Positions 54,800 through 63,618 are shown, counted from the stretch's first letter. The stretch is 64,000 bases of DNA from Longitalea arenae (GCF_016924755.1 NZ_JAFFJX010000019.1:38402-102401); one strand, 5' to 3'. Notes: generated by a model not told the origin, from the letters alone. Numbers and translations: made by a program.

Positions 54800-56101
54800 C
54801 TATGGCAATACAATGATCTTGTTATTTTCAATTTTGAAGTGAACGCCGCCGTATTCGAGCGTTTTAAGCACCGTGGAGAGATTTACTTTGCGGGAAATAG
54901 CACCACCGAATCTATAATCAGGGGTTTTACCTTCATATCCTATTTCAACATTATACCAGCGCGAAAGGATGCGCATAATCGATCGGATGTCGGTATCTTT
55001 TAAGGAAATATACCCATTCTTCCAGGCAAAGGCAGCTTCCAGGTCGTCCACATCGATCACCTTCATTGCATTGCTGTTGCTGTTCCCCGCCTGCGGGATC
55101 AGCGCCTGTTGTCCCGGCATTAGCAAAGCAGTGTTTGCGGCCGTACCAGCATGAGGAACTGATACTTTTACCTTTCCATTCAACAAAGTTGTTTTAACCG
55201 CCTGCTCGTCGCCATAGGCCATAATATTGAACCGGGTTCCCAGCACTTCTACATTTGCCAGGTCTTTCCCTGCAGGATCTTCAACGGTTACAATAAAGGG
55301 GGTATTAGCTTTATCCGCGTCTGTAACGGCGGCCACTTCGAAATATACCTCACCGGTGATGGTGACACGCCTTTCACGCGCTAAAAAATGTGTAGGAAAT
55401 GTAATGGACGAAGCGGCATTCAACCAAACTTTACTGCCATCAGGCAGTTCAAGACTGTATTGACCGCCGCGCGGTGTGCTTAATTTGTTGTAGGGGGTGA
55501 GGAGATTCCAGGCTGCCCAAAGCTGTTGATCGGCCCGTTCATGAAAGCCTGTACTTTCATATTTTAGGGCGCCGTCCTGCACCTTTATCACATTCCGGTT
55601 CGCATCGAGCGCCAGTTTTCCGGTATCTGCATTGCCTACATCGATCACCCGGCCGTTCGCCAGGGTGAGTATTGCTTTATTACCTCCCGGCGACATATTC
55701 AATGAGGCCGGTTCAAATGGTGTGGTTTCAGCCTGTGCCGGTTTTTCAGCCGGCCAGTATTGCCAGGTAACGGCTCCTGCGATCAGTAAGACCATAGCAG
55801 CTGCAGCATAGGCATACCAGCGGCGGTAAAAAGGAACCGGCTTTTTTGTGATTTCCACCTGCGCACTGATCTTCTGCCACCAGCCCTCCATATCGATCTG
55901 TTTCATGTCCTGCAGGTCGGCCAGTAATCGCTCGCTGTCATTTACGGACTCACTTGCCTGCGCAAACGAAGGATGGCTTGCTTTCCATGCCTCGAGGTAT
56001 TGCAATTCCTCATCGGTTATTTCCTGCCGTAACTGCTTCAGCAGCAACGCGGCGAAATAATCCGCATCGTCCATGTCTGAAAAATTCATTGCTGTGTCCA
56101 T
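54800..56101 (-). CDS. FecR-family anti-sigma factor without adjacent receptor
   Basis: 433 residues from the ATG at 56101 (MDTAMNFSDMDDADYFAALL); the frame reaches 56245, but the extra residues carry no anti-sigma character and overlap repeat-rich sequence. Order: cytoplasmic helices (1-90), one membrane span (about 93-117, WYAYAAAAMVLLIAGAVTW), a FecR domain (about 190-330, with GQYSLELPDGSKVWLNAASS) and DUF4974 at the C-terminus (about 365-432, FAWKNGYISLKDTDIRSIM). It follows the sigma gene at 56312-56905 on the same strand. The usual SusC-type gene does not follow; downstream is a spacer and then a convergent AraC gene. Its input must come from an unlinked receptor or another signal. Confidence 0.9.
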   Translation of the reverse strand: MDTAMNFSDMDDADYFAALLLKQLRQEITDEELQYLEAWKASHPSFAQASESVNDSERLLADLQDMKQIDMEGWWQKISAQVEITKKPVPFYRRWYAYAAAAMVLLIAGAVTWQYWPAEKPAQAETTPFEPASLNMSPGGNKAILTLANGRVIDVGNADTGKLALDANRNVIKVQDGALKYESTGFHERADQQLWAAWNLLTPYNKLSTPRGGQYSLELPDGSKVWLNAASSITFPTHFLARERRVTITGEVYFEVAAVTDADKANTPFIVTVEDPAGKDLANVEVLGTRFNIMAYGDEQAVKTTLLNGKVKVSVPHAGTAANTALLMPGQQALIPQAGNSNSNAMKVIDVDDLEAAFAWKNGYISLKDTDIRSIMRILSRWYNVEIGYEGKTPDYRFGGAISRKVNLSTVLKTLEYGGVHFKIENNKIIVLP

Positions 56102-56258
56102 AATGTAGCCTGATATAGAAACACCGTTTCCGGGAGCTTCCTTTATAGAATGTCGAAATAATTGCGGTGATTCACAGCGATGCGGTTCCAGGTTGCAGGT
56201 CCCGGGGCTTCGGTAGCAGCCGGCTGAATAATAAATGGGATGCAAATATTTTAAGGCC

Positions 56259-56329
56259 CCTGAAACGGGTAACCTGAAACTGCAACTATCTGCGGATCAC
56301 CGATTCACCATTCAGGATTCACTATTCAT
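56259..56329. repeat. 7-bp word arrays CCTGAAA and GATTCAC, entering the sigma 3' end
   Basis: CCTGAAA, CGGGTAA, CCTGAAA, CTGCAAC (56259-56286) and GATTCAC, CATTCAG, GATTCAC, TATTCAT (56302-56329). The second array overlaps the stop codon (56312-56314) and final codons of the sigma gene, so its last residues MNSES are array-encoded. Confidence 0.75.
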
Positions 56330-56905
56330 AGCCAAAAAGCATAAGAGGGCAGACAGCATCCCCTTCTTTAACAGGTTGGTACGTATTAACTGGATCGCCT
56401 TGGCTCTTTGTACCCAAACGGTATTGATGGAAATGCCAAGCATTTCAGCGATATCATCGGCCGACCGGCGTTCATAGTAGATCAGCTTGAATATTTCTTT
56501 ACAGCGGTTGGGCAGTTGTTCAATTTCATACTCCACTTCGCGCAGCACTTCTGCATGAACAATCAAACTCAATGCATGCTGATCGATCTTATCCTGGATC
56601 CTGTTCAGCTCTTTTTTCGAGGAATGTTGCCGTTGGGTATGGCGCAGGTAATTCAGGCAGGCATTACGGGTGGTAATGTATAAAAATGCTTTAATATTTG
56701 CAATACTATCGAAGGAATCGTAGCGGTTCAACAATTTCACAAAACTATCAGCCGCAATATCTTCTCCTTCCCCCTCGTTGTCAACCAATCGCTTTGCGAA
56801 GAAACAAAGGCTTGGGAAAAACATATCATACACGGTCTTGAACGCATGTGTATCCCCTCTTTTAAATTCCTGTAAAAGAGACCTATCCTGAAAATTATGT
56901 TTCAT
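56312..56905 (-). CDS. ECF RNA polymerase sigma factor (FecI-like)
   Basis: 197 residues. Region 2 at about 20-90 (FKTVYDMFFPSLCFFAKRLV, GEGEDIAADSFVKLLNRYDS, AFLYITTRNACLNYLRH) and region 4 at about 125-180 (IEQLPNRCKEIFKLIYYERR, then DDIAEMLGISINTVWVQRAK). It ends with a hydrophobic segment (GMLSALLCFLAM) whose last codons lie within a word array. Upstream of the FecR gene at 54800-56101, separated by 210 bp, longer than in the other sigma/FecR pairs here. No GTCACCC-N15-TTGTCT element is present; an ACCCGTTTCA near 56263-56272 lacks the second box. Confidence 0.93.
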   Translation of the reverse strand: MKHNFQDRSLLQEFKRGDTHAFKTVYDMFFPSLCFFAKRLVDNEGEGEDIAADSFVKLLNRYDSFDSIANIKAFLYITTRNACLNYLRHTQRQHSSKKELNRIQDKIDQHALSLIVHAEVLREVEYEIEQLPNRCKEIFKLIYYERRSADDIAEMLGISINTVWVQRAKAIQLIRTNLLKKGMLSALLCFLAMNSES

Positions 56906-57250
56906 TCCTCAGTACTTGTCATCCCCTGTCCGCGCTACCAGGTGATGAAATTTATTTGCAGTTATTAATAATCCCCTTTATACATGTGTAACTAACGGAA
57001 CGAATATCGATCATTAAAGCATAGGTCCAAAAAAAGTTTGGTAAAACTTGCATCTACTAACAGATAACCTGTATATATAAGTTCTTTTTTTATCACAACG
57101 GCGTTTGGGGCATGTTACCAGGATAATCTGCAATGAGTTTCATACGGTTATTGCACATTGACGGCTAACATGTATCTTGTGGCGCCATCCTTTTACCTTA
57201 ACCATTGTATCTTTTTATTACATTTAATGAAATGATTCCCGTAAACGGTT
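56906..57250. other. Divergent spacer between two sigma genes
   Basis: 345 bp, AT-rich in the middle, holding the promoters of the divergent sigma genes. TATCTTTT near 57207-57214 resembles a -7 box for the right-hand gene, but a -33 partner at the right distance is missing. Nothing else seen. Confidence 0.4.
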
Positions 57251-57811
57251 ATGCAGGCGCCTGAACAATTATACCGGAAATTCCAGGAAAGCTTTTATAA
57301 ACATTACGAACCGCTGTGCAAGTATGCTTTTACCATTGTAAAAGAGCCGCATAGCTGTGAGGATATTGTTCAGGAAACCTTTTTGCGCGTTTGGGAGAAA
57401 AAGCAAAATCTCATTGGGTCTGAAGAGCTCACCTGGTACTTATATACGGCCGTTCGTAATAACTGCCTGAGCTTCCAGGAAAAAAAGCAAAAGACGGTAT
57501 TGGGTGAGGTGAACGAGCAGGAAATTGTTGAAACACCAGCCGAACGCCCGCAGCCGCCCACGAAGGAAACCGACTTTGATACCCTCTTAAAAGATGCGCT
57601 CGACAGGCTGCCGCCCAAGTGCCGTGAGGTCTTCGTGTTGAGCCGGGTCAGCAACCTTACTTATAAACAGATCGGCGATTCCCTCGGCATTTCCGTAAAA
57701 ACGGTTGAGAACCAAATGGGTAAAGCGCTTAAAATTTTGCGGTCCTACATCAGGCAAAAACAGGGCCTGATCATAATTGCCTGCATAATTTTCTGGTTTT
57801 TGACGTCATAA
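57251..57811 (+). CDS. ECF RNA polymerase sigma factor (FecI-like) with hydrophobic tail
   Basis: 186 residues. Region 2 at about 15-80 (YKHYEPLCKYAFTIVKEPHS, CEDIVQETFLRVWEKK, WYLYTAVRNNCLSF) and region 4 at about 112-170 (DRLPPKCREVFVLSRVSNLT, IGDSLGISVKTVENQMGKAL). The last 15 residues, GLIIIACIIFWFLTS, are hydrophobic enough to touch the membrane. It heads an operon of FecR, a TonB-dependent receptor with STN domain and a DUF4249 lipoprotein. The spacer to FecR is 45 bp. Classic cell-surface signalling sigma; ligand unknown. Confidence 0.94.
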   Translation: MQAPEQLYRKFQESFYKHYEPLCKYAFTIVKEPHSCEDIVQETFLRVWEKKQNLIGSEELTWYLYTAVRNNCLSFQEKKQKTVLGEVNEQEIVETPAERPQPPTKETDFDTLLKDALDRLPPKCREVFVLSRVSNLTYKQIGDSLGISVKTVENQMGKALKILRSYIRQKQGLIIIACIIFWFLTS

Positions 57812-57856
57812 GTAGGGGTAACCCTCAATTTAATGTTATTACAACAGGACGATTGA

Positions 57857-58849
57857 ATGAATCAAAAAGAACACATACTTAATCTGATCGCCAAAGAACT
57901 GCAAGGCCTAGCAACGCCACAGGAGGTGGAAGAATTACAGCAATGGCTGCAATCGGATGCTGCCTGCCGGCAGGAGTATGAGGATATGCAACGCATTTGG
58001 GAAAAAAGCGGGCCTTTACTGGCAAACCCAGGCTTTCGCGCCGACCTGGCCTGGCGGAAACTGGATGAAAAGATCGCCCGCCCGGCCGTTCGGGAAAAGA
58101 TCCCTTTCCACGCAATCATCCCGCTCTTTGCGTCGCGTTCAAAATTAGCCGCTGCCATTTTGATCCTGGTTTGTATTTCTTTAGGTGGATACTGGTGGTA
58201 CCGCCAGGCCCAATGGCAAACAGTGGCGGCTACCGACAAAAACGCCATTATCACCCTGCCCGACCATTCTGTTGTGACTGTACGTAAAGGAAGCTCCATA
58301 AAATATTTAAAAGTATTCGACAAAGAAGAACGCCGGGTAAAATTGAGCGGCGAGGCATTCTTCACCGTTCAACATAATGAGCATCAGCCGTTTTTAGTTA
58401 CTACCGGCCATGCAGAAATTAAAGTGCTGGGCACTTCATTCCTGGTGAATGCCACCAGGCCTAGGGAAGAAGTGGTCGTTGTCAGCGGCAAAGTGGATGT
58501 AACCGATATTAAAAAGCATCAACAGGTGATGCTCACGAAAGGACAAAGAGCCATACTAACGAACGAACAGTTTTTCCAGGAGCCTGTTGCCGACTCCAAT
58601 TATATTGCCTGGAAAACGGGTAAGCTCTCCTTTAACAATACCACGCTGCCAAAAGCCTTGCAGGATCTTGCAGACTATTATGGCATTGCCATTGAACTGG
58701 CGCCCGGTCTTTCGCCCGGGGCAGAAACCATTCATATCACCGTAGCATTTAATAATCAACCAATAGAACAGGTGCTGGAAGAGATCAGCCTGATCACCGG
58801 CCTGCAAACGAAAAAAGAAAACGATAAAATCGTATTTTATCGGAATTAA
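57857..58849 (+). CDS. FecR-family anti-sigma factor
   Basis: 330 residues. Cytoplasmic sigma-binding part (1-90, MNQKEHILNLIAKELQGLAT), one membrane span (about 94-115, KLAAAILILVCISLGGYWWY), FecR domain (about 125-215, AIITLPDHSVVTVRKGSSIK, then EAFFTVQHNEHQPFLVTTGH) and a C-terminal DUF4974 domain (about 252-328, LSFNNTTLPKALQDLADYYG). It would couple the STN domain of the receptor at 58917-61496 to the sigma at 57251-57811. It follows the sigma gene by 45 bp and precedes the receptor by 67 bp. Confidence 0.94.
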   Translation: MNQKEHILNLIAKELQGLATPQEVEELQQWLQSDAACRQEYEDMQRIWEKSGPLLANPGFRADLAWRKLDEKIARPAVREKIPFHAIIPLFASRSKLAAAILILVCISLGGYWWYRQAQWQTVAATDKNAIITLPDHSVVTVRKGSSIKYLKVFDKEERRVKLSGEAFFTVQHNEHQPFLVTTGHAEIKVLGTSFLVNATRPREEVVVVSGKVDVTDIKKHQQVMLTKGQRAILTNEQFFQEPVADSNYIAWKTGKLSFNNTTLPKALQDLADYYGIAIELAPGLSPGAETIHITVAFNNQPIEQVLEEISLITGLQTKKENDKIVFYRN

Positions 58850-58916
58850 ATTAGTTCTTTGTAGCTTTTGGACGTAAAAACACCGGTGAACTGCGGGCTA
58901 TAGCTTGAGTTATAGC

Positions 58917-61496
58917 ATGAAAAGACTGTTCTGTATATTGGTTGTGCTGCTTAGTAGTATTCAATTGACCCAGGCCCAACGGGTCGGTTTATTCACGCGT
59001 TCCTATACCCCATCTTTTCAGCAAGGTTCTGTTAAACAATTTCTCGAAGACATCAATACACATGGCCCTATTATCATTGAATATGCGGCTAATTCTTTAG
59101 ACACCGGCAGGATCATCAACCTGCAAGGATCGCCCGCAACCATTAGTTCGGTACTGCAGCAGGTATTAGCGGGACAGAAGATCCACCTGCTCGAAAAAAA
59201 CAATAAGCTTATTGTTACGCCCTCTCCCACCCCAATAGCCGAAGATCTTTTTGTCAGCTGGTATTCCGTTTATGGCATTATTCGCGAAACAATCAGTGGT
59301 GAGCCGCTGGCGGATGCTACGATCTGGCAACCAGCGCGGCAACGGGGCAGTTATTCGAATAATCACGGCTATTACACTTTATTACTTCCCGAAGGAAAAA
59401 ATATCATTTACCTGTCTTATGCCGGCTACGACACCCGCAAAATGGAGATCGATCTCAAAGCGAATACGCGTATAGATGTTCACCTGACACCTAAAAGCGA
59501 TATTAAGGAAGTAACAGTTACCTCGGCGCCCACCATGGCGGAAACCGAAGAGAACAAAGCAGCGAAAGAAGCCAGTTCCTATGATATCATCCTCGGTGAA
59601 TCAGATGCATTGCGTTCCTTCTATCTCGATCCCGGGGTGAAAAATATTCCCGAGATCACCTATGGCATGCTGGTACGCGGTGGCAGTCCTGACCAGAACA
59701 TCTTTTTGCTCGATGGAAACCCGATTTTCAACCCCACGCATTTACTGGGTACGCTTTCCATAGCGAATAAGACCTCGCTGAAGTCGATGTACCTGTATAA
59801 AAAGAATTTTCCGGCCAGGTATGGCGGCGGTTTATCGTCGGTCATTGATGTAATGACCAAAGACGGCAATATGCAACGCTGGCAGGGCGAAGCGAATGCC
59901 GGCTTACTGGCAGGTTCTTTTACCCTGGAAGGACCTATAAAAAAAGACCGTTCATCGATCATGGTCTCTTTTCGCCAAAGCTGGATCAACCCGATCCTGC
60001 GGATGCTTAGATCCGGCATCAGCGTTAACTTTTACGACCTGCATGTGAAGTACACCCAATGGGTAGGTAAAAGAGACAAGATCATGGTGAATGCTTATGC
60101 GGGGAACGATGAATTGCAATTACATCAAAACTATACGAATAACCAGCAACGCTGGGGTAATAAAGCGGCTACCCTCAACTGGAACCGGTTGCTCAGTGCC
60201 CGTGCGTTCATCAACTCTTCTGTTAATATAAGCAACTACGATAATATTGCCGGCTTCCGGTATAAATTGTACGACAGCACCGGTCACCTGGTGCAAAACC
60301 GGGTGTACAATACCTATTCTTCGATGCGGCAATATAATATCCGGACCGCACTGGAATTTTCCGCCAGCAATCACCTGCGGTTCAATATTGGCGGCAAGGC
60401 AGCCTACACGCGTATCAGGCCCTTCGATACCAATGTATCTGCCGAGTTTATGGACAGGCCCGGCGACTTCAATGCCTTCCCACCCCTTTCCTTCAGTGAA
60501 ATGGTATTGTTTTATGAAAATGAATTCAGGCCTAATGAGCGATGGTTCTTCCGGCCCGGACTGCGCGTTTCGTTTTACCAGCACAAAGATTTTAAATATA
60601 CCGCCTGGCAGCCTCGTTTCTTTGCCGTTTATAAATTCGATCAACGTCATCAGTTTGATCTCTCCTATAATCACATGACCCAATACCTGCACATGGTGAC
60701 CAATCCATACATGGGCATTAACAGTGATGCCTGGGTGCCCAGTACAGGTGAGCTTAACCCCGAAGAAAGCGACATGATAAATCTTGGTTACAGTTACCGC
60801 AATCATAAAAAGCTGAGTTTGCATGCCGATGTATACTACAAGCAAATGCGGAATGTGACGAATTATGCCGAGGGCAAGAACCTGTTCCTGAATACGGCCG
60901 ACTGGGGTCACAATGTACAACTGGGTAAGGGCTGGAGTTATGGACTGGAAACAAAAGCAGAGCGGATCAGCGACAAATGGTATTTACACCTGAGTTATAC
61001 CTTATCGTGGAACTGGCGCCGCTTCGTGGGCATAAACAATGGTGCGAAATTTCCTTTTAAATACGACCGCCGCCACGAGATCAATGCAGCCGCTACTTTT
61101 AAGTATAATGAACACTGGAGCTTTTCAGCTTTCTGGATGTTTGCTACCGGCGATGTGTACAGCCTGCCCAATCAGGTATATCCTGATTTCGATGATGCGC
61201 AACAGATCAGGGATCCGCTGGCGCCCAAAGAATACCGGTTGATCTATAATTCTTCCCTCTCGAAAATGTACCGCACCCTGCCCTATCACCGGCTCGATGT
61301 ATCAGCCAGCCAATATCATAAGCTGGGGAAAAATGTCCGCTCCCGCGTAACGGCGGGCGTTTATAACATATATGGTTCGCCGAGTCAGTACGTGTATGAC
61401 CTCGAAGGAACCCTGGGCAAACGATCATTGGTGGTAACCACCAAATACCAGTATTTTAAAGTAACACCGTACATATCGTATACGGTGGCGTTTTGA
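58917..61496 (+). CDS. TonB-dependent receptor with STN and carboxypeptidase-regulatory domains
   Basis: 859 residues from the ATG at 58917 (MKRLFCILVVLLSSIQLTQA signal peptide); an in-frame TTG at 58905 is not needed. STN domain about 30-100 (GSVKQFLEDINTHGPIIIEY), carboxypeptidase-regulatory-like domain about 115-200 (SGEPLADATIWQPARQRGSY), plug about 220-330 (PEITYGMLVRGGSPDQNIFL) and barrel to the C-terminal aromatic residue (VTPYISYTVAF). It is shorter than SusC and is paired with DUF4249 rather than SusD, an arrangement known in Bacteroidota and often annotated as a FecA-like transducer. The ligand is not evident from the sequence; iron chelates, peptides or other compounds are all possible. 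Confidence 0.93.
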   Translation: MKRLFCILVVLLSSIQLTQAQRVGLFTRSYTPSFQQGSVKQFLEDINTHGPIIIEYAANSLDTGRIINLQGSPATISSVLQQVLAGQKIHLLEKNNKLIVTPSPTPIAEDLFVSWYSVYGIIRETISGEPLADATIWQPARQRGSYSNNHGYYTLLLPEGKNIIYLSYAGYDTRKMEIDLKANTRIDVHLTPKSDIKEVTVTSAPTMAETEENKAAKEASSYDIILGESDALRSFYLDPGVKNIPEITYGMLVRGGSPDQNIFLLDGNPIFNPTHLLGTLSIANKTSLKSMYLYKKNFPARYGGGLSSVIDVMTKDGNMQRWQGEANAGLLAGSFTLEGPIKKDRSSIMVSFRQSWINPILRMLRSGISVNFYDLHVKYTQWVGKRDKIMVNAYAGNDELQLHQNYTNNQQRWGNKAATLNWNRLLSARAFINSSVNISNYDNIAGFRYKLYDSTGHLVQNRVYNTYSSMRQYNIRTALEFSASNHLRFNIGGKAAYTRIRPFDTNVSAEFMDRPGDFNAFPPLSFSEMVLFYENEFRPNERWFFRPGLRVSFYQHKDFKYTAWQPRFFAVYKFDQRHQFDLSYNHMTQYLHMVTNPYMGINSDAWVPSTGELNPEESDMINLGYSYRNHKKLSLHADVYYKQMRNVTNYAEGKNLFLNTADWGHNVQLGKGWSYGLETKAERISDKWYLHLSYTLSWNWRRFVGINNGAKFPFKYDRRHEINAAATFKYNEHWSFSAFWMFATGDVYSLPNQVYPDFDDAQQIRDPLAPKEYRLIYNSSLSKMYRTLPYHRLDVSASQYHKLGKNVRSRVTAGVYNIYGSPSQYVYDLEGTLGKRSLVVTTKYQYFKVTPYISYTVAF

Positions 61497-61501
61497 ATAA
61501 T

Positions 61502-62545
61502 ATGAAAAACAGCTTACCATATAATTACTTAACCTGCCTGATGATACCGGCGCTTTTGCTTTGCGCCTGTAAGAAGCATTTTTCGAGCGATCAGTTCGAA
61601 GACGGCAAGCTGGTCGTACTGGCAGAGATCACGGCGCTTGATTCGGTTAAGATACCTATTGGCAAAACCATCAAAGTTGAAAATGGCAGCCTGATCCGTT
61701 TTGAAAAAGTAAACGATGCCACGGTAACCCTTACTGAAACCAATACGATGAGCTGGATCCTGCAACCGAATTATTCCCTGCAATATGTGAACAACCCCAC
61801 CTCGGTTTTCACCAACAAAAAAAGGTTCAAGGCCAATACGACTTATAAGATAGAGATCAATCACCCCACATTGGGACTGGTGCAGGCGTCGACGCATATT
61901 CCGCTATTTCCCCGCCTGCTCAGCGTAGATACTATCTCTACAAATTACCATGGAAAAGAGGTGCTGTCGGCCACTATCACCTGGAAGGATTCGTTGAATC
62001 ATGAAGAATATTACGTTATTGAAGCAGTAAAAGAACAGGTAAGGAACAATCATTTTTTTTACTACCAGGGCAAGCGCTACAGTTATGATACACAGGCGGG
62101 CAGGGAATTGTATGAGACCGTAAAAAATACGCCCGGTGTTACGCTGTTAAGAGATACAGTTGGCTTGAATAAATTCACGCGTTTGTATTTACATACCGAA
62201 GATGATCAGTCGGACAATGCGCGTATTGATAAACTGACCAATCCATTCCGGCGCATCTTTTTTTCCGATGCCGTATGTAATGGCATACAGTATACGACCC
62301 GGGTTTTTATAGATAAACAATTCTTCGTTGACCCCAAGCAAAAAGGCAGGGTGCGGCTGCAATTGAAATCGGTAAGTAAGGAATTGTACAATTATTTGAA
62401 GTTATACGAGAAATACAAAACAGATTTTGGCTCGGTGCCTGCGAACCAGCTGGTGTCGCCTTCGGGCAATGTTGAAAATGGACTGGGCATTTTTGGCGGA
62501 TCGGCGAAGCGGGAAAGGATCTATTATTTTGATGTGTTATTGTAA
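61502..62545 (+). CDS. DUF4249-family lipoprotein, receptor partner
   Basis: 347 residues from the ATG at 61502, six bases past the receptor stop; an in-frame TTG at 61493 overlaps it. Lipoprotein signal (MKNSLPYNYLTCLMIPALLLCAC). The mature part starts KLVVLAEITALDSVKIPIGK, then ATVTLTETNTMSWILQPNYS and YKIEINHPTLGLVQASTHIP, the beta-sandwich pattern of DUF4249. The family travels with TonB-dependent receptors and probably plays the SusD-like capping or ligand-binding role (inference). Translational coupling with the receptor is likely. The gene ends the operon and is followed by a 40-bp degenerate array. Confidence 0.9.
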   Translation: MKNSLPYNYLTCLMIPALLLCACKKHFSSDQFEDGKLVVLAEITALDSVKIPIGKTIKVENGSLIRFEKVNDATVTLTETNTMSWILQPNYSLQYVNNPTSVFTNKKRFKANTTYKIEINHPTLGLVQASTHIPLFPRLLSVDTISTNYHGKEVLSATITWKDSLNHEEYYVIEAVKEQVRNNHFFYYQGKRYSYDTQAGRELYETVKNTPGVTLLRDTVGLNKFTRLYLHTEDDQSDNARIDKLTNPFRRIFFSDAVCNGIQYTTRVFIDKQFFVDPKQKGRVRLQLKSVSKELYNYLKLYEKYKTDFGSVPANQLVSPSGNVENGLGIFGGSAKRERIYYFDVLL

Positions 62546-62551
62546 AAAGAA

Positions 62552-62800
62552 GAGTTTATGACGTATGGTTTATAGCTCGAAACAGGCCTCCAGGAGTTTG
62601 TGGCGTATGGTTAATAGTTTGAAATGGGTCGTTAATAGTTTTTAGCACATGGTTTATTGCTAGAAAAGGGCCACCAGGAGTTTGTGGCGTACAGTTTCGA
62701 GCTCGAAACGGGCCTCAGAGTTTATGGCGTATGGTTTATAGCTCGAAATAGGTCGTTAATAGTTTTTAGCGTACCGTTTCAAACTATTAATGGGGCGTTT
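62552..62800. repeat. Six degenerate units of about 40 bp
   Basis: Units begin GAGTTTRTGGCGTATGG or GTTAATAGTTTTTAGC and continue with TATAGCTCGAAA and GGCCTCCAG or GGGTC, at about 62552, 62594, 62631, 62678, 62717 and 62754. The units alternate in type. It occupies most of the spacer after the DUF4249 gene; the rest, to 62988, shows no gene. Confidence 0.75.
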
Positions 62801-62988
62801 AGCAGATGGTGTTTGGGGCTGCAACAAACCGAAACTAACTTGTAATGAACCGTTTCCCTTTGTTATTTCAGCAATCACGGGGCCCGATTAAAGAAGCATT
62901 GCTTTAAGCGGGGGAACCATGAACAGAAATAAGCCGGTTATGAAGATGGATGGTGAACGCAGTCTGTTGGGCTGGAAAGCATTGTCCT

Positions 62989-63462
62989 TTAACTATGATG
63001 ATATTTCTCATTGCGAATGATGGTGCAGGCGCGGTATAATTGTTCGGCCAGGATCAAACGCACCAGTTGGTGCGGAAAGACCAGTTTTGAGAGGGACCAT
63101 TTGGTATTCGCCCTTTTTACTATGGCCTCATCAACGCCGTAAACGCCACCGATGAGGAAAATGAGGGTTTTGACACTTTCATTGGCGCGGGCCTGTAAAA
63201 ACTCAGCCAGTTCAGGGGAAGTAAAGGATTTGCCCCGTTCATCGAGCAGCACCAGGTAATCGTCTTTTTTGAGCCATTCGAGAATGGTTTCACCTTCTTT
63301 TTTCTTCAGGTCCATTTCACTGAGCATACCGGCATTTTTTGGCGTTGGAATGAGGTTCCATTCCACCGGAAAGTATCTTGATAAGCGGGCAGTAAATTCC
63401 TCTATGCCTTCTTTCACATAGGATTCATGGTTTTTACCGATTGACCAGCATTGAATTTTCAT
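62989..63462 (-). CDS. rlmH: 23S rRNA (pseudouridine1915-N3)-methyltransferase RlmH
   Basis: 157 residues, the full length of the family. SPOUT-class enzyme that methylates pseudouridine 1915 in helix 69 of 23S rRNA, using SAM, on assembled ribosomes. Family motifs are LLDERGKSFTSPELAEFL, the SAM-binding knot FLIGGVYGVDEAIVKRA and the C-terminal LSKLVFPHQLVRLILAEQLY with RACTIIRNEKYHH. Single gene, divergent from the tRNA-Arg gene. The start at 63462 gives the usual MKIQCWSIGK N-terminus. Confidence 0.96.
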   Translation of the reverse strand: MKIQCWSIGKNHESYVKEGIEEFTARLSRYFPVEWNLIPTPKNAGMLSEMDLKKKEGETILEWLKKDDYLVLLDERGKSFTSPELAEFLQARANESVKTLIFLIGGVYGVDEAIVKRANTKWSLSKLVFPHQLVRLILAEQLYRACTIIRNEKYHHS

Positions 63463-63618
63463 AATGGACCTTTAAAGCGTAAATGCATTTGGCATGCCAG
63501 TGCAAGGTAGGGAATATCAGGGAGTTGTGGAGAGGGGAAAGGAATTGTGGCAGAGGGGGCCAGCAAGCTGGCGCCTGTTAAAAAATGAATGAAAAAACAG
63601 GTAAATCAGCTGATTTAT

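Noticed and set aside
54550..54816. 88-codon frame overlapping the orphan FecR stop
   Set aside because: Partly made of CCACCATTCACCA-type words; no start context or domain.
56263..56272. ACCCGTTTCA near the orphan FecR gene as a third copy of the ECF promoter
   Set aside because: The second box TTGTCT is missing at 15 bp, and the sequence is accounted for by CCTGAAA/CGGGTAA words.
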